Assembly (NCBI RefSeq): GCF_000196675.2
Contig: NC_015312.1
Location: forward strand, 1,426,001-1,490,000
DNA: 64,000 nt
Reading direction: 5' to 3'
From: Pseudonocardia benzenivorans CB1190
GTDB taxonomy: Bacteria > Actinomycetota > Actinomycetes > Mycobacteriales > Pseudonocardiaceae
Part shown: positions 60,234-64,000 of the stretch, in pieces
How the letters are laid out: every line of letters starts with the position of its first letter
Numbering within the stretch: the stretch's first letter is position 1
Position numbers and translations under genes: made by a program
Notes under the pieces: generated by a model
Databases searched by the model: none
What the model was told of the DNA's origin: nothing
What the model saw: only the letters and a program-made list of their open reading frames with translations

Positions 60234-60767
60234 TCAGGCGCCGCTCCCCGCGATCGCCGGGGCCGAGACGCCGACGCCGCCGCGCGTCGTCGCGCCGTAG
60301 CGGGCGATCTCGGCCGGCAGGTCGAGCGGGACCCCGCGCCGGGTCCGTGCCTCGTACGCGGCGTCGTCGAGCCGGTCGGCCGGGACGAGCCACGCGACCT
60401 CGAACTCGATCCCGTCGGGGTCGCGCGCGTAGATGCTCTTCGTCGTGCCGTGGTCGGTGGCCCCGACCAGCGCGCCCGCCCCGGCGAGGACCTCGGCGAG
60501 CTCCGCGAGCTCACCGAGCGTCCGCAGCTCCCACCCCAGGTGGTAGAGCCCGACCGTGGTGGTGCCCGCCGACGAGTCGTGCGCGCCGTCGCCGATGGCG
60601 AACAGCCCGATGTCGTGGTCGTTCGTCGAGTCGGGGGCCTGCATGAAGGCCGCCCGGCCGGGTCGTTCCATGACGACCCGGAAGCCGAGCAGATCCCGGT
60701 AGAACGCCACGCTGCGGTCCACGTCCCGGACGTAGAGGACGGCGTGGTTGAGCCGGTTGATTCCCAC
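60234..60767 (-). CDS. VOC family protein, type I extradiol dioxygenase-like
   Basis: A 177-residue VOC protein with the metal triad of the extradiol fold: His8 in LNHAVLYV, His in LYHLGWE and Glu in GIEFEVAW. It is smaller than classical two-domain extradiol enzymes, so it may be a single-module dioxygenase or glyoxalase-like enzyme. The GTG at 60767 is 4 bp after the Rieske oxygenase stop, so the two are one operon and may catalyse successive oxygenation and ring-cleavage steps (inference). Confidence 0.82.
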   Translation of the reverse strand: MGINRLNHAVLYVRDVDRSVAFYRDLLGFRVVMERPGRAAFMQAPDSTNDHDIGLFAIGDGAHDSSAGTTTVGLYHLGWELRTLGELAELAEVLAGAGALVGATDHGTTKSIYARDPDGIEFEVAWLVPADRLDDAAYEARTRRGVPLDLPAEIARYGATTRGGVGVSAPAIAGSGA

Positions 60768-60771
60768 GCCG

Positions 60772-62118
60772 TCAGTCGCCCGCGACCGGGAGGTGTCGCA
60801 GCGAGTCGAGCGCCTCACGGACGGCCGGGTCGTCGTCGGTGCCGAGGTAGCGCCAGTCCTCGCCCTCCTCGAGGATCTTGTCGGCCGCACGGATCGTCGT
60901 GAAGTCGTGTCCGGGACCGGCCAGCGCGGGTGGCGGCGTGCCGTCGGCCTCGAGCGCCCTCGCCGCGCCGAGCAGGATGCGGCGCATCCGGATGACGGCC
61001 TTGTCGAGCTGGCCGAGCTGCTCGCTGCTGCGGTCGTAGATCTTGCCCATCGACTCGGTGACCATCAGGTCCTGGCTGACGAAGTCGGCCACGCCGCTGA
61101 AGGTCTCGGTGCGCTGGACGTCGCGGTCGAGCTTGTAGTCGTTGTCGGCGGTGTACTCGCGCGGGGTGATGCCCCCGACCCGGCGGGTGAACGGCGTCTC
61201 GAACGGGCTGAAGTCGTGCAGCGGCGCGCCGCCGTGGCCCTGCGGGTTCGCCTGGACCTGGGCGTCGAAGTTGTAGCGCCAGCAGCTGTGGTCGTCGATC
61301 GGGACGACCATGAGGTGGCGGGTGTTGTACGGGATCGCGGCGATGATCGTCGAGTACGGCGCGATGTACTCCGTGATGCGCACGTTGGTGTGGCCGTTGG
61401 GCGTGGTCCGCAGGCCTCCGTAGCGGAAGCCGTACCAGGTGTTCTCGACCTCGATGCGCGGCGCCTGGTCGTGGGTCCAGAACTTCCACGTCGCCTTGTT
61501 CGACGGGTAGCCCGGCTTGTCGGTGCCGTCGTCGGAGAACTCACCCGCGGCGAAGAACCCGTGCAGCCAGGAGATGTGGGCGGTGTCGAGGTTGCCCTCC
61601 ATCGTCTGGATCCAGTTGCAGTCCGCGTAGAGCTTGGTGGCCAGCGTCTTCTCGGCCGGTAGCGTCTCGGTGCCGAAGTCGCGGAACGGGGTCATGGTGT
61701 CGGCCGGGCCCATGTAGGTCCACACGATCCCGCCCGACTCGTGGACCGGGTAGGCCTTCGCGCGCACGCGGTCCTTGAACGAGCTCTCCGGCGGCTCGCT
61801 GGGCATGTCGACGCAACGGCCGTCCGCGTCGAACTTCCAGCCGTGGTACGGGCAGCGCAGCCCGCACTCCTCGTTGCGGCCGAAGAACAGCGAGGCACCA
61901 CGGTGCGGGCAGTTCTCCTGGATGAGGCCGACCTTGCCGGTGGTGTCCCGGAACGCCACCAGCTTCTCGCCGAGCAGCGTCACCCGCAGCGGTGGGCAGT
62001 CGGGCTCCGGCAGTTCCTCGCTGAGCGCGGCGGGGGTCCAGTAGCGGCGCAGCACCTCGCCCATCGGGGTCCCCGGCCCGACCCGGCACAGGGTCTCGTT
62101 GTCCGCGTGCGACAGCAT
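60772..62118 (-). CDS. Rieske non-haem iron oxygenase, alpha subunit (phthalate dioxygenase type)
   Basis: A 448-residue oxygenase: Rieske [2Fe-2S] ligands C70-x-H72 and C89-x2-H92 (CPHRG, CPYHGW), and mononuclear iron motif D178-x2-H181-x4-H186 (NLDTAHISWLH). No beta subunit or reductase is nearby, as in phthalate-4,5-dioxygenase and other homo-oligomeric enzymes that borrow a reductase. The start at 62118 is divergent from a LysR regulator, which probably controls it. Substrate: an aromatic or heterocyclic acid or ether (inference). Confidence 0.92.
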   Translation of the reverse strand: MLSHADNETLCRVGPGTPMGEVLRRYWTPAALSEELPEPDCPPLRVTLLGEKLVAFRDTTGKVGLIQENCPHRGASLFFGRNEECGLRCPYHGWKFDADGRCVDMPSEPPESSFKDRVRAKAYPVHESGGIVWTYMGPADTMTPFRDFGTETLPAEKTLATKLYADCNWIQTMEGNLDTAHISWLHGFFAAGEFSDDGTDKPGYPSNKATWKFWTHDQAPRIEVENTWYGFRYGGLRTTPNGHTNVRITEYIAPYSTIIAAIPYNTRHLMVVPIDDHSCWRYNFDAQVQANPQGHGGAPLHDFSPFETPFTRRVGGITPREYTADNDYKLDRDVQRTETFSGVADFVSQDLMVTESMGKIYDRSSEQLGQLDKAVIRMRRILLGAARALEADGTPPPALAGPGHDFTTIRAADKILEEGEDWRYLGTDDDPAVREALDSLRHLPVAGD

Positions 62119-62337
62119 CGTCGGCCCTCCTCGTCACGAACCCGGGCACAGCCGTGCTCCGGGCACGACGGTGTTGGTCCCGGAGTGGGTGATCACTGAT
62201 GAACGGCGGGAGAGTCCGCCGGATCACGTGATCGACGTTATCCGAGCGGTTCACGGCACGGAAACAACGTCTTCGTCTAGCCCGCCATAAGCACGGCGAA
62301 TACCGTCGGCCCGTTCGCGCCGTGGTGTGATGGGCCG

Positions 62338-63273
62338 GTGACGTCCTCGTCGTCGAGGCTCGCGCGCCTCGATCTCAACCTGCTGGTGGTGCTGCGCGAG
62401 CTGCTGCGCGAGCGCAACGTGACCCGGGCCGCGGCGCGCGTCGGGGTCTCGCAGCCGGCGGCGAGCGCGGCGCTGGGCCGCCTGCGCCGGCACTTCGACG
62501 ACGAGCTGCTCGTCCGCCGCGGCGCGGGCTACGAGCTGTCCGCGCTGGCCCACCAGCTCGTCGACCAGGTCGAGACGGTGTGCGACGGCATCGACCGGCT
62601 GCTGTCGACGGGCGCCGACTTCGATCCGGCGACGTCGCACCACGAGTTCACGATCGTCATGTCCGACTACGCGATCGCCGTGATGGGGGAGCGGCTCGCC
62701 GCCGAGGCGCACGCCAGGGCACCGCACGTGCGGCTCAACGTCGTGCTCGTCCGCGAGGCGCTGGCGGCCGGTATCGACCGCACGATCCGGGCCGTCGACG
62801 CCGTCGTCTCCTCGGCGACAGGACGGTTCCGGCAGCCGGAGATCCGCTCGACGCTGCTGTTCCGCGACCGCTGGGTGGTGGTCGTCGGCCGCGACACCGT
62901 CGTCGGCGACCCGCTCACCCTGCACGACCTGCGCGACGCCACCTGGGTCGTGCCGTACCACCGGGACTCGGAGTTCCCGTCCGTGGTGCCGGTGAGCGGA
63001 CAGCTCGCCGCCCTCGGACTGCGCCCGACGGTGACGGTGCGCGTCGACAGCTACGTGGCGGTGCCGTTCCTGGTGGCATCGTCCGGGCACGTCGCGCTGA
63101 TGCAGGAGACGATGGCCCGGACCATGCAGGAGCGGCTCGGTCTGCGGATCCTCGATCCGCCCGCCCCGTTGGAGCCGTTCGTCGAGCGACTGTGGTGGCA
63201 CGAGCGGCTGACGACCGACCCGGCCCATCGCTGGTTCCGCCGGATCGTCGAACGCGCCGCCCGCGCCCTCTGA
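62338..63273 (+). CDS. LysR family transcriptional regulator
   Basis: A 311-residue LysR-type regulator of the NodD-like branch: helix-turn-helix LDLNLLVVLRELLRERNVTRAAARVGVSQPAASAALGRLRRHFDDELLVRRG (about 11-60), then a substrate domain (HEFTIVMSDYAIAVMGERLA). The GTG start at 62338 is divergent from the Rieske gene with 219 bp between. That region is the likely LysR binding site, though no clear T-N11-A pair stands out. A 40-bp palindrome follows its stop. Confidence 0.92.
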   Translation: MTSSSSRLARLDLNLLVVLRELLRERNVTRAAARVGVSQPAASAALGRLRRHFDDELLVRRGAGYELSALAHQLVDQVETVCDGIDRLLSTGADFDPATSHHEFTIVMSDYAIAVMGERLAAEAHARAPHVRLNVVLVREALAAGIDRTIRAVDAVVSSATGRFRQPEIRSTLLFRDRWVVVVGRDTVVGDPLTLHDLRDATWVVPYHRDSEFPSVVPVSGQLAALGLRPTVTVRVDSYVAVPFLVASSGHVALMQETMARTMQERLGLRILDPPAPLEPFVERLWWHERLTTDPAHRWFRRIVERAARAL

Positions 63274-63279
63274 AGGCTC

Positions 63280-63319
63280 GTGAGTGGCGATGGTCGCCAT
63301 GACGACCATCGCCACTCAC
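63280..63319. repeat. 40-bp dispersed palindrome between convergent genes
   Basis: Outer arms GTGAGTGGCGATGGTCG and CGACCATCGCCACTCAC flank CCATGA; the 40 bp are self-complementary except for one pair. It matches the copy at 24.5 kb apart from a few G/A exchanges that keep pairing. It lies 6 bp after the LysR stop and 5 bp before the converging binding-protein stop, where it can end both transcripts. Confidence 0.75.
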
Positions 63320-63324
63320 GGGGA

Positions 63325-64000
63325 CTACGACTTCCAGGTACCGCCCCAGAACAGCTCACTGGACAGGTACCGCGACACGCCCTTGACGTTCGGGCGCGCG
63401 ATGGCGGCCTTGGCTGCCTGGGACAGCCAGACCACCGGCAGGTCCTGGGTGATCAGCTCCTGCGCCTTCTTGTACGCGGCGATCTGGGTGGCCGGGTCGG
63501 TCGAGGCGGCCGCCTCGTCGAGGGCCGCGTCGACCTGCGGGTTCGAGTACTTCCCGTAGTTGTTGATGCCGCCCGTGTGGAACTGGTTGGTCATGAACGG
63601 GAACGGGTTCTCGTAGGGCCCGCTGATCCAGGTCGCCGTGCCGAACTGGGTGCCCTGGATGATCGGGCCGATGAACGTCGAGATGTCGTCGAACTGCAGC
63701 TTGACGTTCACGCCGATGGCCGCCCACTGCGCCTGCAGGAACTGGCCGAGCTGGTGGTCGTCGGGGGAGTTGCCCGTGTTGTAGGTGAAGTCGGGATTCC
63801 CGCCGCCGGCCTTGTAGGCGTCGATCAGCTGCTTCGCCTTCGCCGGGTCGTACTTCGGGTAGGCGTCCGCGGCGGCCTGGCTGAAGTACTGCGAGTCCGG
63901 GGCGAACGGGGTGGTCGTCAGCAGGCCGACGTTGTTGTACTGCGTCGCGTTGAGCGCCTTCGGGTCGATCGCCATGATCAGCGCCTGGCGCACGCTCTTG
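63325..64000 (-). CDS. ABC transporter substrate-binding protein, C-terminal part (cut by window edge)
   Basis: At least 224 residues of a dipeptide-type binding protein: KSVRQALIMAIDPKALNATQYNN, PKYDPAKAKQLIDAYKAGGGNPDFTYNTG, and RYLSSELFWGGTWKS at the end. It closely resembles the protein at 58.5-60.1 kb (SASQYNN, YDPGRAKQLVDAYRAEGGNPDFTF, RYLSRDMFYATTW). The start lies beyond the window. The two genes are probably duplicates serving related substrates. Confidence 0.9.
   Translation of the reverse strand, partial: KSVRQALIMAIDPKALNATQYNNVGLLTTTPFAPDSQYFSQAAADAYPKYDPAKAKQLIDAYKAGGGNPDFTYNTGNSPDDHQLGQFLQAQWAAIGVNVKLQFDDISTFIGPIIQGTQFGTATWISGPYENPFPFMTNQFHTGGINNYGKYSNPQVDAALDEAAASTDPATQIAAYKKAQELITQDLPVVWLSQAAKAAIARPNVKGVSRYLSSELFWGGTWKS

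Overview
The window is high-GC DNA with strongly C/G-ending codons, many GTG starts, GTGA/ATGA gene overlaps, several probable leaderless transcripts, four luciferase-like (LLM, F420/flavin type) oxidoreductases and an Lsr2-like protein. This points to an actinomycete, most likely Pseudonocardiales (for example Pseudonocardia); the genus is inference. No rRNA, tRNA or CRISPR array was seen.

Region 1 (1-36 kb) is an accessory catabolic island. It holds two Baeyer-Villiger-type flavin monooxygenases, four LLM oxidoreductases, an SMP-30-type lactonase, an SDR, a GMC alcohol oxidase/dehydrogenase, an aldehyde dehydrogenase, a type III CoA-transferase, an acyl-CoA dehydrogenase, a DUF35 plus thiolase-like pair, a molybdopterin oxidoreductase with an epoxide hydrolase, an amidohydrolase, cupin and VOC proteins, and a branched-chain-type ABC importer in which two permeases and one ATPase are fused. 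The order of chemistry alcohol > ketone > lactone/ester > hydroxy acid > acyl-CoA > C-C cleavage suggests breakdown of an alicyclic or terpenoid ketone or alcohol; the substrate is inferred. Two sets of shared promoter signals tie the island together. One is a GGATCC-centred palindrome (VanR/GntR-like) placed 4 bp upstream of the -35 box at four promoters. The other is TTAAACGTTTA (LacI-like) at four sites, with a LacI-family gene at 11.2 kb. A TetR gene faces a molybdoenzyme operon across a perfect 29-bp palindrome.

Region 2 (36-47 kb) holds two DHA2-type MFS exporters, a cupin and its TetR regulator, then a CocE-type hydrolase, an alpha/beta hydrolase and a lipoprotein peptidase, bracketed by two inverted copies of one IS630-family element. 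Both copies sit in CTAG stop-codon sites and leave the neighbouring reading frames intact. An IS982-family element at 26.8 kb also sits in a CTAG stop codon.

Region 3 (47-56 kb) looks more chromosomal. It has a basic-tailed protein paired with an acidic-tailed Lsr2-like protein, an AlaX-like editing protein, then a RibD-like reductase, a CDP-alcohol phosphotransferase and a tightly coupled operon of zinc-type dehydrogenase, PTPS-like protein lacking key residues, GT4 glycosyltransferase, flippase-like membrane protein and sulfatase-like membrane protein. This is the best candidate for an undescribed pathway, perhaps a pterin- or sugar-linked envelope lipid.

Region 4 (56-64 kb) has an Lrp regulator facing hppD, a TetR remnant, Rieske and VOC oxygenases, a LysR regulator and two dipeptide-type substrate-binding lipoproteins (one cut by the window edge). 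Near-identical 40-bp palindromes act as apparent terminators. Several genes carry single-base frameshifts, so either decay or sequencing error must be considered.
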